Part shown: positions 24,290 to 32,839 of the stretch, in pieces | How the letters are laid out: each line of letters starts with the position of its first letter | Position numbering within the stretch: the first letter of the stretch is position 1 | Assembly (NCBI RefSeq): GCF_017833525.1 | Contig: NZ_JAFICD010000007.1 | Coordinates: 230,774 to 294,773, forward strand | Source: Duganella sp. 1411 | Lineage (GTDB): Bacteria > Pseudomonadota > Gammaproteobacteria > Burkholderiales > Burkholderiaceae_D | Direction: 5' to 3' | DNA: 64,000 nucleotides | Position numbers and translations under genes: made by a program | The notes under the pieces: generated by a model | Told to the model about the DNA's origin: nothing | The model's input: the letters and a program-made list of their open reading frames with translations, nothing else | Database searches by the model: none

Positions 24290-24828
24290 TCGCCATGCAG
24301 TACGGCTTCGTGCTGCCGGCCGATTACGATATGGCGATCGTGCGCGGGCGCATCGCCACCAAGGGGCCATTGCTGGATAATTTGCCGGGGCTCGCGTTCA
24401 AGGCCTACCTGTATGCGGAGCGCGGCGAGTCGGTCGAGAACCTGTACGCGCCGTTCTACCTGTGGCGCGACGAGGAGTCGATGCACGGCTTCCTCAATGG
24501 CGCCGGATTCGCGGGCGTGGCGCGAGCCTTCGGCTGGCCGTCGGTGCGCACCTGGACGCCGTGGCACGCCAGCGTCGGCGCGCGGGTGCGCGAGGCGCGG
24601 CACGCGACACGCGCCATCGAGGCGATCGCGCCATACAGCGATCTGGCCGCGCTGCGCATCAAGGAGGAGGAGTATGCGCGCCAGACGCTCGCACGCGGCG
24701 CGCTGGCCGTGGTGATCGGCTTCGAGCCGGTGACGTGGAGCGTGGTGCGCCTATGCCTGTGGCACGATGCGCAGCCGGCGGACGACGGCGCGCTGCGCTA
24801 CCGCGTCGGCCACCTGTCGGCACCTTAA
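24286..24828 (+). CDS. DUF4865 family protein
   Basis: A 180-residue cytoplasmic protein starting at ATG 24286, coupled to the tautomerase by a 4-nt overlap. MQYGFVLPADYDMAIVRGRI, LAFKAYLYAERG and NLYAPFYLWRD near the N-terminus are the family's conserved segments, suggesting an AsmA/antibiotic-monooxygenase-like ferredoxin fold (inference). DUF4865 genes recur beside tautomerase and LysR genes, implying a small catabolic or detoxifying unit. Confidence 0.82.
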   Translation: MIAMQYGFVLPADYDMAIVRGRIATKGPLLDNLPGLAFKAYLYAERGESVENLYAPFYLWRDEESMHGFLNGAGFAGVARAFGWPSVRTWTPWHASVGARVREARHATRAIEAIAPYSDLAALRIKEEEYARQTLARGALAVVIGFEPVTWSVVRLCLWHDAQPADDGALRYRVGHLSAP

Positions 24829-25073
24829 TCTTTGTGCGCGTAAGGCGAGGTGTTGTCACGAAGCTGCCGCTTGGCGTCGGCGGCATCGGTGGCGGAAACC
24901 ATCGCGCTGCGCGTGCCGGGAATACGGCTGCCGGTGACCAGCGACTGGTCGCGAACCTTGACCGGGCCGGCGTCGGCGGAAGCGACGGCCGGCGCCTCGG
25001 GCGACTCCGTCGTGGCGCATCCTGTCATTCCAACCATCGTCATCAACGTTGCGACCAAGAGCATCTTGTTCAT
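24825..25073 (-). CDS. Small lipoprotein of unknown function
   Basis: An 82-residue protein; ATG 25073 follows GGGAGAAGTT. Signal peptide and lipobox MVGMTGCATT. The mature part is short, charged and probably disordered (VKVRDQSLVTGSRIPGTRSAM). Convergent with the DUF4865 gene, overlapping its last 4 bases. Homologues are small uncharacterised lipoproteins of Oxalobacteraceae (recollection only). Confidence 0.65.
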   Translation of the reverse strand: MNKMLLVATLMTMVGMTGCATTESPEAPAVASADAGPVKVRDQSLVTGSRIPGTRSAMVSATDAADAKRQLRDNTSPYAHKD

Positions 25074-25179
25074 AACTTCTCCCTGACTTGCGGTTTTGAA
25101 TTTACAAATTAATAACCAATAGTACCAAGTTAACGCCCGCGCCAGAATTTTTTTTTAAATCAGCCCTGCGCGCTTTCCA

Positions 25180-26730
25180 CTAGCCGGGCACCATGACGCG
25201 CGCGGCGGCGTTCTTGATATAGCGGGCGGCGGCACTGAAGCCGGCGCGTTCGGCCATCGTCAGCCATGTCAATGCCTGGCCGGCGTCGGCGCGCACACCC
25301 TGCCCCGCCAGATACATCAGCCCGAGGTTGAACTGCGCGCGGGCGTGCCCCTGGTTGGCGGCCTGCAGATACCAGTGGTGGGCCCGCGCATAGTCTTGCG
25401 CCAGCCCCTGGCCATTGTCGTAGCGCAGGCCGAGCGTGAACTGGGCCAGCGTGTGCCCCTGCGCCGCCGCCTTGGCGTACCAGCCGTTGGCCTGCGCGCT
25501 GTCCGGCTGCGGCCCCTCGTCGTTATCGAACAGCAGCGCGAGGTTGTACTGCGCCGCCGCGTAATCCTGTTCGGCCGCGCGCCGGTACCACTGCATCGCC
25601 TTGCGCAAGTCCTTCGGCACGCCGCGCCCCGTTTCGTAGCGCAGGCCCAGATCGAACTGCGCCCGCAGGTGGCCCTGGTCGGCCGCCTTGCGGTACCAGA
25701 AAATCGCTTCCTGATGATCCATCGGCACGCCATGGCCGGCGTCATACAACAGGCCCAGATGGTACTGCGCGCCCGGATAGCCCTGCTCCGCCGATTTGCG
25801 GTACCAGAACTGCGCCTGTTCGTAATCCTGCGGCACGCCCTGTCCATGATCGTAGCGCAGCCCCAGATTGTTCTGCGCGCCCGCGTGGCCCTGCTCGGCC
25901 GCCTTGCGGTACCAGTCCAGCGCCTTCTGCTCGTCGCGCGGCACGCCCTGGCCGTTATCGTAGATCAGGCCCAGGTTGAACTGCGAGCTGGCGTGATCCT
26001 GTTCGGCCGCGCGGCGGTACCACAGGATCGCCTTCTGGCTGTCCTGCGCGATGCCGTCGCCCTTGTCGAAGCGCAGCGCCAGGTTGAACTGCGCCGGCGC
26101 ATATCCCTGGTCGGCCGCCTTGCGGTACCACGACATGGCCTGGCCGACATCCTGCGGCACGCCCTGGCCGTTGTCGTAGCGCAGGCCAAGGTTGAACTGC
26201 GCGCGCGCGTAGCCCTGCTCGGCCGCCTTGCGGTACCAGGCGATGGCCTGCTTGAAGTCCTGCGGCACGCCCTTGCCGGTGTCGTACATCATGCCCAGAT
26301 TGTTTTGCGCGCCGGCGTCGCCCTGCTCGGCGGCCTTGCTGAACCAGTGCATGGCCTTCTGCGTGTCGGCGTCCAGGCCCTGGCCCTTGGCGTACAGCCA
26401 GCCCAGGTTGTACTGGGCGGCGGCGTAGCCCTGCTCGGCGGCCAGCTGGTACCACGCCGCCGCCTCATGATAATTCTGCTCGACGCCCTGGCCCTTCTGG
26501 TACATCACCCCGAGGTTGTACTGCGCGTGCTCCAGCCCCTGCATCGCCGCCTGGCGATACCACACCACCGCCAGCTCGAAGCTTTGCGCCACGCCCTGGC
26601 CGTTAAAGTACATAAAGCCCAGGCTATGCTGGGCGTTGGCGATACCGCGTTCGGCTTGCTGCTTAACGCGCAGGAACTCCGCTGTGTGGGTGCTGCCTTT
26701 ATCGGGTCCGTCGGGCGTGTATTTCGTCAT
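25180..26730 (-). CDS. Sel1-repeat protein with 13 repeats
   Basis: A 516-residue protein made almost wholly of 13 consecutive 36-residue Sel1-like repeats of the form AQ-x-x-LG-x-x-Y-x-x-G-x-GV...A-x-x-WY-x-x-AA-x-QG, from about residue 33 to the C-terminus. Every repeat keeps the turn AAEQG or a close variant. No signal peptide is seen, so it is probably cytoplasmic, forming a solenoid that scaffolds protein partners. It follows the REC-PAS-GGDEF-EAL gene by 17 nt and is likely co-transcribed, suggesting a partner in cyclic-di-GMP signalling. The ribosome site is weak. Confidence 0.92.
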   Translation of the reverse strand: MTKYTPDGPDKGSTHTAEFLRVKQQAERGIANAQHSLGFMYFNGQGVAQSFELAVVWYRQAAMQGLEHAQYNLGVMYQKGQGVEQNYHEAAAWYQLAAEQGYAAAQYNLGWLYAKGQGLDADTQKAMHWFSKAAEQGDAGAQNNLGMMYDTGKGVPQDFKQAIAWYRKAAEQGYARAQFNLGLRYDNGQGVPQDVGQAMSWYRKAADQGYAPAQFNLALRFDKGDGIAQDSQKAILWYRRAAEQDHASSQFNLGLIYDNGQGVPRDEQKALDWYRKAAEQGHAGAQNNLGLRYDHGQGVPQDYEQAQFWYRKSAEQGYPGAQYHLGLLYDAGHGVPMDHQEAIFWYRKAADQGHLRAQFDLGLRYETGRGVPKDLRKAMQWYRRAAEQDYAAAQYNLALLFDNDEGPQPDSAQANGWYAKAAAQGHTLAQFTLGLRYDNGQGLAQDYARAHHWYLQAANQGHARAQFNLGLMYLAGQGVRADAGQALTWLTMAERAGFSAAARYIKNAAARVMVPG

Positions 26731-26747
26731 GCTGCTTCACTGATTGT

Positions 26748-29048
26748 TCAAGCCTGGATTGCGACCATGGCCGGTTGGGTGTCCATATTCGGCGCCGGAT
26801 GGAGCGCGGCGTGCGCGTTCGGCGGCGACCCGGCGCCGGCCGACAAGCGGCTCTGATCCTGCAGCACGTCGATAAAGCTGAGCAGGGAGATCGGCCGATG
26901 GTACAGATAGCCCTGCATCGTGGTGCAGCCGTTGGCCTGCAGGTAGCGCGCCTGCACGTCGGTCTCCACGCCCTCGGCCACCAGGTGCAGGCCAAGGCCG
27001 CGGGCGATCGAGATGATCGCCAAAATCACCGGGTAGTGGCCGTTCTCGTCGTGGATCTCCTTGACGAACGACTGGTCGATCTTGATGGTGTGGATCGGGA
27101 AGCGGTGCAGGTACGACAGCGACGAGTAGCCGGTGCCGAAATCGTCGATCGCCACCGACACGCCCAGCTGGCAAAGCTTGTTCAACTGTTCGATCGCGTA
27201 CTGCGGATTGCGGATGCAGATGTTCTCGGTGATCTCCACCTCGATCTGCGCCGGCGAGATGCCGTAGCGCGTCAGCGCGCCGCGCATCTTCTCGAAGAAG
27301 TCGCCGCGGTCGAGATATTGCGGCGACAGGTTCAGCGACAGCCGTATCGCCTCGCCGCCGGCCGCGTTCCACTGCAGCAGATCGCGGCACAGCGCGCCCA
27401 GCATCCAGTCCGAGATCGGCAGCATCAAGCCGTTCTCCTCGGCGAACGGCAGGAACTCGCCGGCCGACAGCAACCCGCGCTGCGGATGGTTCCAGCGCAT
27501 CAGGCCCTCGGCGCCGATGATGCGGCCGGTGGCGACGTCGAGCTGCGGCTGGTAGTACATTTCCAGCTCGTTGAGCTCCAGCGCCTTGCGCAGGCTTTGC
27601 TCGAGCGCGATCTTCTGATGCGACACGTCGAGCATCGAGTCGTGATAGAAGCTATGGCCGTTCTTGCCCAGCGCCTTGACCTGGTACATGGCGATGTCCG
27701 CGTGGCGCAGTAGCTCGTCGATGGTCTCGCCGTCGCCCGGATAGATGGCGATGCCGATCGAGGCGGAGATGTGCACCTCGTGGCCATCGAGGTCGAACGG
27801 CTCGTGCAGGCTTTCGAGGAACTTGTCGGCGATGGCCTTGGCGTCCTGGCGGTCGCGCAGCTCCGGCAGCACGATGGTGAACTCGTCGCCGCCCTGGCGC
27901 GCCAACGTGTCGCCGCGGCGCAGGCATTCCTTGAGCCGCTGCGACACCTGCTGCAGCAGCTCGTCGCCCTTGACGTGGCCCAGCGTGTCGTTGACCAGCT
28001 TGAATCGGTCCAGATCGATGAACATCACCGCCAGCTCGGTCAGTTTGCGCTTGGCCTGGATCACGGCCAGGCCCAGACGGTCCTTGAACAGCATGCGGTT
28101 CGGCAGGTCGGTCAGGATGTCGTGGTAGGCCTGGTAGGAGATCACCTCCTCGGCGCGCTTGCGGTCGGTGATGTCGCGGGCGACGCCGTAGGTGCCGAAG
28201 AATTCGTGCTTCTTGACGCTGCTGTTGTCGGGAACGTGCATGCCGATCGCGTTGAGCGAAATCGTCATCAGCGTGTTGTTGAAGGTGCGCTCGATGCCGC
28301 CGCCGGTGTTGCACTTGAGGCGCAGCTCGACGTTGCGCGAGGCCCGTTCGTCGACGCGGCGCTCGTTGAAGGCGTAGCGCGCGCGCTCCTGGTCCTCGTC
28401 GTGCACCAGGATCGAATAGTGCTTGCCGATCAGCTCCTCGCGCGTGAACCCGAGCAGCTGCTGCACGCGGTCGTTGACGAACGTGAATTTGCCTTCGTGG
28501 TTGAGCGTATAGATGATGTCGGGCGAGCTGTCGACCAGGTAGCGGTACATCTTTTCCGAGTTTTCCAGCTTGGAGGCGATGCGCTCGTTGTCGATGGCCA
28601 GGCGGCGCTTTTGCAGCGCGTTCTCCACCGTCTTGAGCAGCTCCTCGCGGCTGTACGGCTTGCGCAGGTAGTCGTAGGCGCCGCGTTTGAGCGCGCCGAT
28701 GGCGGCGTCGATGCCCACTTCGCCGCTCATGACGATGACGTCGCCGTCGATGCCCTTGGCGTTGATGAAGTCCATGATCTCGTGGCCGCTCATGTCGGGC
28801 AGGCGCAGGTCGAGCAGGATCAGATCGAATTTCAGTTTGATCAACTGCGCCAGCGCCTCGCTGCCGCAGGTGGCCGTCACCAGGTGGTAATCGCGGTCGC
28901 GCAGCAGCTCGTAGAGCGACGACAGCAAACGCGGTTCGTCGTCCACCAGCAGGATGCGGGGTCGGTTGTCGGCGGCTTGGGCGACGGGGGTTGGGTCGTC
29001 CGAACTCGTTTCTGGGGCGGCGTAGCCGGCGGGAGTCAGGTTCATCAT
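26748..29048 (-). CDS. Response regulator with PAS, GGDEF and EAL domains (cyclic-di-GMP)
   Basis: 766 residues. REC domain at about 30-150 (ILLVDDEPRLL, phospho-acceptor DLILLDLRLPDMSG, KPYSREEL), PAS at about 165-290 (YLVDSSPDIIYTLNHEGKFTFVNDR), GGDEF at about 300-465 with intact RQGGDEF and no obvious upstream RxxD inhibitory site, EAL at about 480-735. In the EAL domain the signature reads EGLMRW rather than EALLRW; DDFGTGYSSLSYL and EGVET are intact. Family roles are cyclic-di-GMP synthesis and breakdown. Its start lies 4 nt after the stop of the HDOD-kinase gene, so the pair is probably a two-component system. Confidence 0.93.
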   Translation of the reverse strand: MMNLTPAGYAAPETSSDDPTPVAQAADNRPRILLVDDEPRLLSSLYELLRDRDYHLVTATCGSEALAQLIKLKFDLILLDLRLPDMSGHEIMDFINAKGIDGDVIVMSGEVGIDAAIGALKRGAYDYLRKPYSREELLKTVENALQKRRLAIDNERIASKLENSEKMYRYLVDSSPDIIYTLNHEGKFTFVNDRVQQLLGFTREELIGKHYSILVHDEDQERARYAFNERRVDERASRNVELRLKCNTGGGIERTFNNTLMTISLNAIGMHVPDNSSVKKHEFFGTYGVARDITDRKRAEEVISYQAYHDILTDLPNRMLFKDRLGLAVIQAKRKLTELAVMFIDLDRFKLVNDTLGHVKGDELLQQVSQRLKECLRRGDTLARQGGDEFTIVLPELRDRQDAKAIADKFLESLHEPFDLDGHEVHISASIGIAIYPGDGETIDELLRHADIAMYQVKALGKNGHSFYHDSMLDVSHQKIALEQSLRKALELNELEMYYQPQLDVATGRIIGAEGLMRWNHPQRGLLSAGEFLPFAEENGLMLPISDWMLGALCRDLLQWNAAGGEAIRLSLNLSPQYLDRGDFFEKMRGALTRYGISPAQIEVEITENICIRNPQYAIEQLNKLCQLGVSVAIDDFGTGYSSLSYLHRFPIHTIKIDQSFVKEIHDENGHYPVILAIISIARGLGLHLVAEGVETDVQARYLQANGCTTMQGYLYHRPISLLSFIDVLQDQSRLSAGAGSPPNAHAALHPAPNMDTQPAMVAIQA

Positions 29049-29052
29049 GGCC

Positions 29053-31227
29053 TTAAACTGAATCCATCAACCGCGTTTGCACGCCGCCGACGGGACTGGG
29101 ATTGCTACGGGCGGGCAGCAAAATTTCGAACGTGGTTCCCGCTTTGCCGGACCGGCAGGTGATCAAACCATGCATCTTCTTGACCAGGCCATGGACGATG
29201 GACAGGCCAAGGCCGTGGTGCGGCCCTTCCTTGGTGCTGCGCACCTGGGAGAACAGGTTGGCCAGCACGTCCGGCGAGAGCCCCGGGCCGGTGTCGCCGA
29301 TGACCAGTTCCAGATACAGCTTGCGCTCGCGGTTGACGTGGCCGCGGTTGGCGATTTCGATCTTGCCGCCGTCGGGCATGGCCTCGACCGCGTTCTTGAC
29401 CAGGTTGACCAGGATTTGCTTGAGCAGGTCGGCGTCGCCCTCGATGTCGGCCGGCTCCTCCTGCATGCGCACCACGATCTGCACCGAGGCCGGCACGAAG
29501 TCGGTGGCGCGGAACAGGCGCAGCACGTCGTCGACCACGCGCGCGACGTCGGTGGCGCGCGTCGTTTCGGTCGGCTGCAGGTCGGCCAGGCCGTTGATCA
29601 GTTGTCCGACGCGGTCGATCTCCTCGTTCAGGATCGACATCTCGCCGACCACCGGCTCGCGCTTGGCCAGCTTGCTGTCGAGGACCGACAGATAGTTCTT
29701 GATGATCGACAGCGGGTTGTTCACCTCGTGCACCACGCGGCGCGACGCCTCGCGGTACTCCTCGGCGACGTGGGCGATCTGGCGCCTGGCGTGACCGCGC
29801 TCGCTGATGGCCGTCTCCAGCGCGACGGCGGCCTGGGTGCCGAACGACTGCAGGAAGCGCGCGCGCTTCTGGTAGCTGGCCATCTGCCAGGCCGGCGCCC
29901 CGCCGATCAGCACACCGAGGCAGCGCTGGTTGGCCACCAGCGGCAGGCACACCATGCTCTCGGTGCCGAGGATGCGGAACAACTGGTCCTCGGCCACGCT
30001 CAGCGGCGGCTGCGGTTGCAGGGCGGACTGCGCATGGCCGTCGCGGCTGATGAAGGCCAGCTTGCGTTCGAGCGCCGACGCCGCCACCAGGCCGCCCTTG
30101 TTGAGCGGGATGACGAACTCGGAAAAGCGCTGCTGCTGGTCGCCGGTCGCGGTGCCGTGCAGCGCGTGCCCGGTCGGATTCTCCAGCAACACCAGCGCGT
30201 TCTCGAAATCGAACAGGATGCGCGCCGAGCGCGTCATCGATTCGAGCAGGCCGGCCTCGCCGTCCTGGCGCGCGAAGGACTGGCCCATCTCGGACACCAG
30301 CACCATGTTGCGCACTTCCTCGGACAAGCGCTGCTGCACCGGGTCGAGCACCGGCGGCGCGTAGGCGGCCGGCACCGGCACGTCGTCGACGCCGGTCAGG
30401 TCGATGCCGAGGTAGTCGGCCGACTTTTCCACCTGGCGCGCGGCGCTGCTGACGATCTGCGCGAGCACCTCGCCATCGAGTCCGCACAGGTAGGCGCCGC
30501 TCTCGACGGCCTCCTGCTGGTCGTCGTGGCAGCACAGCAGGTGCGCCAGCCGCACGATGCGGATCAACGGATGCGACGACTCCAGGCGCGCCAGCGGCTC
30601 GTGGTGATACAGCACGCTGTCGGCCAGGAAGGAATCGAGGTGCCAGCGCTCGATCAGCCAGGCGCCCGCCTCCGTGTGCGTGATCTGCAAGGTGCGCTGC
30701 TCGACGGCGCACAGGTCCTCGTCGTCGCGCGCCATGAAGTTGAAACCGTATTCCTTGGGCGCGGTCGCCAGCAGCGCCAGGCGCCCGACGTTGTGCAGCA
30801 GGCCGGCCAGATAGGCCTCCTCGACGTGCGGGTACTCCATCTTGCGGGCGATGTCGCGCGCGATGACGGCCGTCGTCAGCGAGTTTTTCCAGAAGCCGCG
30901 CAAGTCGGTGCTGCCGGAATGGGGGAAGCTGTTAAAGGTCTGGAACACCGATTCGCTGATGACCAGCGTCTTGATCATGTCGGTGCCGAGCGACACCAGC
31001 GACTGCTCGAGGCCGACCGTGCGGGCGTTGCGGTGGTAGGCCGAGCTGTTGGCGACCGACAGGATCTTGCTCGTCATCGCCGCATCCTTGGCGATCAGGG
31101 CGGCCAACTCCGGCATGCCGGCGTCGTCCGCCTGCAAGTGCTCGATCAACTTAATGAGTATCTGCGGCATCGCCGGCAGACGGGCAATCAGCAATCGATT
31201 GCGAATATCATGGTCAGGTTGATGCAT
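29053..31227 (-). CDS. HDOD-GAF-histidine kinase hybrid sensor
   Basis: 724 residues. The N-terminal HDOD domain (LPAMPQILIKLIEHL, IAKDAAMTSKILSVANSSAYHR, LAGLLHNVGRLAL) spans about residues 15-215. A GAF-like domain follows (LLESMTRSARILFDFENALVLL...SMVCLPLVANQRCLGVLIGG), then the kinase: H-box VVHEVNNPLSI near 500, N-box VNLVKNAVEAM, DTGPGL and HHGLGLSIVHGL. There is no membrane segment, so it senses a cytoplasmic cue. It is the first gene of an operon with the GGDEF/EAL response regulator 4 nt downstream, its probable phosphorylation target. Confidence 0.92.
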   Translation of the reverse strand: MHQPDHDIRNRLLIARLPAMPQILIKLIEHLQADDAGMPELAALIAKDAAMTSKILSVANSSAYHRNARTVGLEQSLVSLGTDMIKTLVISESVFQTFNSFPHSGSTDLRGFWKNSLTTAVIARDIARKMEYPHVEEAYLAGLLHNVGRLALLATAPKEYGFNFMARDDEDLCAVEQRTLQITHTEAGAWLIERWHLDSFLADSVLYHHEPLARLESSHPLIRIVRLAHLLCCHDDQQEAVESGAYLCGLDGEVLAQIVSSAARQVEKSADYLGIDLTGVDDVPVPAAYAPPVLDPVQQRLSEEVRNMVLVSEMGQSFARQDGEAGLLESMTRSARILFDFENALVLLENPTGHALHGTATGDQQQRFSEFVIPLNKGGLVAASALERKLAFISRDGHAQSALQPQPPLSVAEDQLFRILGTESMVCLPLVANQRCLGVLIGGAPAWQMASYQKRARFLQSFGTQAAVALETAISERGHARRQIAHVAEEYREASRRVVHEVNNPLSIIKNYLSVLDSKLAKREPVVGEMSILNEEIDRVGQLINGLADLQPTETTRATDVARVVDDVLRLFRATDFVPASVQIVVRMQEEPADIEGDADLLKQILVNLVKNAVEAMPDGGKIEIANRGHVNRERKLYLELVIGDTGPGLSPDVLANLFSQVRSTKEGPHHGLGLSIVHGLVKKMHGLITCRSGKAGTTFEILLPARSNPSPVGGVQTRLMDSV

Positions 31228-31440
31228 CGTATCCAGCTTTGCCGCCAGTGGTCATCGAATAGGGGGAGGCACTCAACGGCTCAGTACCGCCACAGTTGTT
31301 GTTATTTCATCAGTATTTTCAGGCAGGTTTTGGGCTTGAAATTACGTTTGGAAAAGTTATATTAGCATAAAGTATCATAATAACTTAGCAGCTATTATCT
31401 TTCCTTCTAAACTAATTCAATTTCCCCCCGTAAACAACTA
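31228..31440. other. AT-rich intergenic region with no gene
   Basis: 213 nt between the kinase start and the MFS stop. The part 31320-31430 is clearly AT-rich and contains TATATTAGCATAAAG and TATCATAATAACTTA, likely promoter elements for the leftward signalling operon. I see no coding frame or hairpin terminator. Confidence 0.5.
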
Positions 31441-32718
31441 TTAACCTGGATGGCGTAGAAGCATGCGCCGGTAATGGCGCGACGTCAACCATAAAAGCAG
31501 AGCAGAGGCACTAAAGGCCAGCTGTCCGGCGGCTAGCCAGAGCACCGAATGTGCTAGAAACGGCGCGATCACCCCCGCCACCAGCGCCCCCAGCAGGGTC
31601 AGCGCGAACGACTGGCACGAGGCCACGGTGCCGCGGATGTGGGGGAACAGGTCGAGCGCCAGCAGAGTGGCGGCGGGCGCCACGATCGACATGCCGAAGT
31701 TATAAAACAACAACGGCGCGACCGACCACGGCAACGCCGGTGGCAGCCAAAGATGGTACAGAACGTTCAATACCGGGGCCGCGATCAGGAAACAAAAGCC
31801 GATGCCGATCTGTCGCGAAAATGTCATCCTGCCGGCGATGCGGTTGGCCGCCAGCGCGCCAAGGAAGATCCCCGACACCGCCGGAATGAACAGCCAGCCG
31901 AACTGCGACGCCCCCAGGCCCAGGTGCTTGGGCAGGAACTCCGGCGCCGCCGCGATATACACGAACAGGCCGGCGAAGTTGAGCGCCACCACCCCGGACT
32001 TCATGTGAAACAGCGGCGAGCGCATGATTTCGCCGTAGTTGCGTGCCAGGTAGCGCGGGTTGAACGGCTGGCGCTTGTGCGGCGGCAGCGTCTCGGGCAG
32101 GCGCCGGTAGCAGTAGATGAACAGCAGGATCGTATAGGCCAGCAGCGACAGGAAGATCGCGCGCCAATCGAACAGCGTGACGATCCAGCCGCCGAGGATG
32201 GGGGCGACCGCCGGCGCGATCGAGAAGATCATCGTCACCAGCGACAGCAGGCGGGCGGCGGCGGCGTCCTCGTACAGGTCGCGGATGATGGCGCGTCCCA
32301 CCACCACCCCGGCGCCGGCCGACACGCCCTGCATCACGCGGAACACCCACAGGTAGTGCACCGTGTGGGCGGAGGCGCAGCCCAGCGTGCCGATGGCGAA
32401 CATCACCAGCGACACCAGGATCACGTTGCGGCGCCCGAAGGCGTCCGACAAGGCGCCGTGCCACAGCACCATGGCGGCGAAGGCCAGCATGTAGAACGTC
32501 AGGCTTTGCTGCACCTCGAGCGGGGTTGCGCCCAGCGTGGCCTGGATGTTGGGGAACGCCGGCAGGTAGGCGTCGATCGAGAAGGGTCCCAGCATCGACA
32601 TCGCGGCCAGCATCGCCGCCAGGCCGGCGGCGCTGAGCACCTTCATGTGCGACGGCGGCGGCGGCGGGATCGGCTCGACCGGATCGGGAGGGACGTTGGC
32701 GGGAGGTGTTGGGAACAT
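31441..32718 (-). CDS. Bcr/CflA family multidrug efflux MFS transporter
   Basis: 425 residues, about 12 membrane helices after a proline-rich N-terminal tail (PPANVPPDPVEPIPPPPP). Diagnostic segments are SIDAYLPAFPNIQATLG in helix 1, GALSDAFGRRNVIL between helices 2 and 3, RVMQGVSAGAGVVVGRAIIRDLY (motif C region of drug/H+ antiporters) and APILGGWI. This is the Bcr/CflA subgroup of drug:H+ antiporters. The long polyproline tail is unusual for the family. Start at 32718, after GAGGAAAGCGCCCG. Confidence 0.9.
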   Translation of the reverse strand: MFPTPPANVPPDPVEPIPPPPPSHMKVLSAAGLAAMLAAMSMLGPFSIDAYLPAFPNIQATLGATPLEVQQSLTFYMLAFAAMVLWHGALSDAFGRRNVILVSLVMFAIGTLGCASAHTVHYLWVFRVMQGVSAGAGVVVGRAIIRDLYEDAAAARLLSLVTMIFSIAPAVAPILGGWIVTLFDWRAIFLSLLAYTILLFIYCYRRLPETLPPHKRQPFNPRYLARNYGEIMRSPLFHMKSGVVALNFAGLFVYIAAAPEFLPKHLGLGASQFGWLFIPAVSGIFLGALAANRIAGRMTFSRQIGIGFCFLIAAPVLNVLYHLWLPPALPWSVAPLLFYNFGMSIVAPAATLLALDLFPHIRGTVASCQSFALTLLGALVAGVIAPFLAHSVLWLAAGQLAFSASALLLWLTSRHYRRMLLRHPG

Positions 32719-32770
32719 CGGGCGCTTTCCTCAGGAGCGTACTTGCACCCCGACCCGCGAATCAGAGGCG

Positions 32771-32797
32771 GGGGTCGGACCCGCGGGGTCCGACCCC
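32771..32797. repeat. GGGGTCGGACCC palindrome, copy 1
   Basis: GGGGTCGGACCC (32771-32782), GCG, GGGTCCGACCCC (32786-32797) form a perfect 12-bp stem. Related copies lie at 44989-45015 and 48765-48794, all intergenic. REP-like element. Confidence 0.8.
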
Positions 32798-32839
32798 GCG
32801 TGGCCCTGCGGGGTTCGGCGGCGCCAAAACGCGGACTTC

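Noticed and set aside
25180..26730. Regular 108-bp DNA periodicity as a satellite or CRISPR-like array
   Set aside because: It is coding repeat DNA of the Sel1 protein; there are no short identical repeats with unique spacers. No CRISPR array was seen anywhere in the window.
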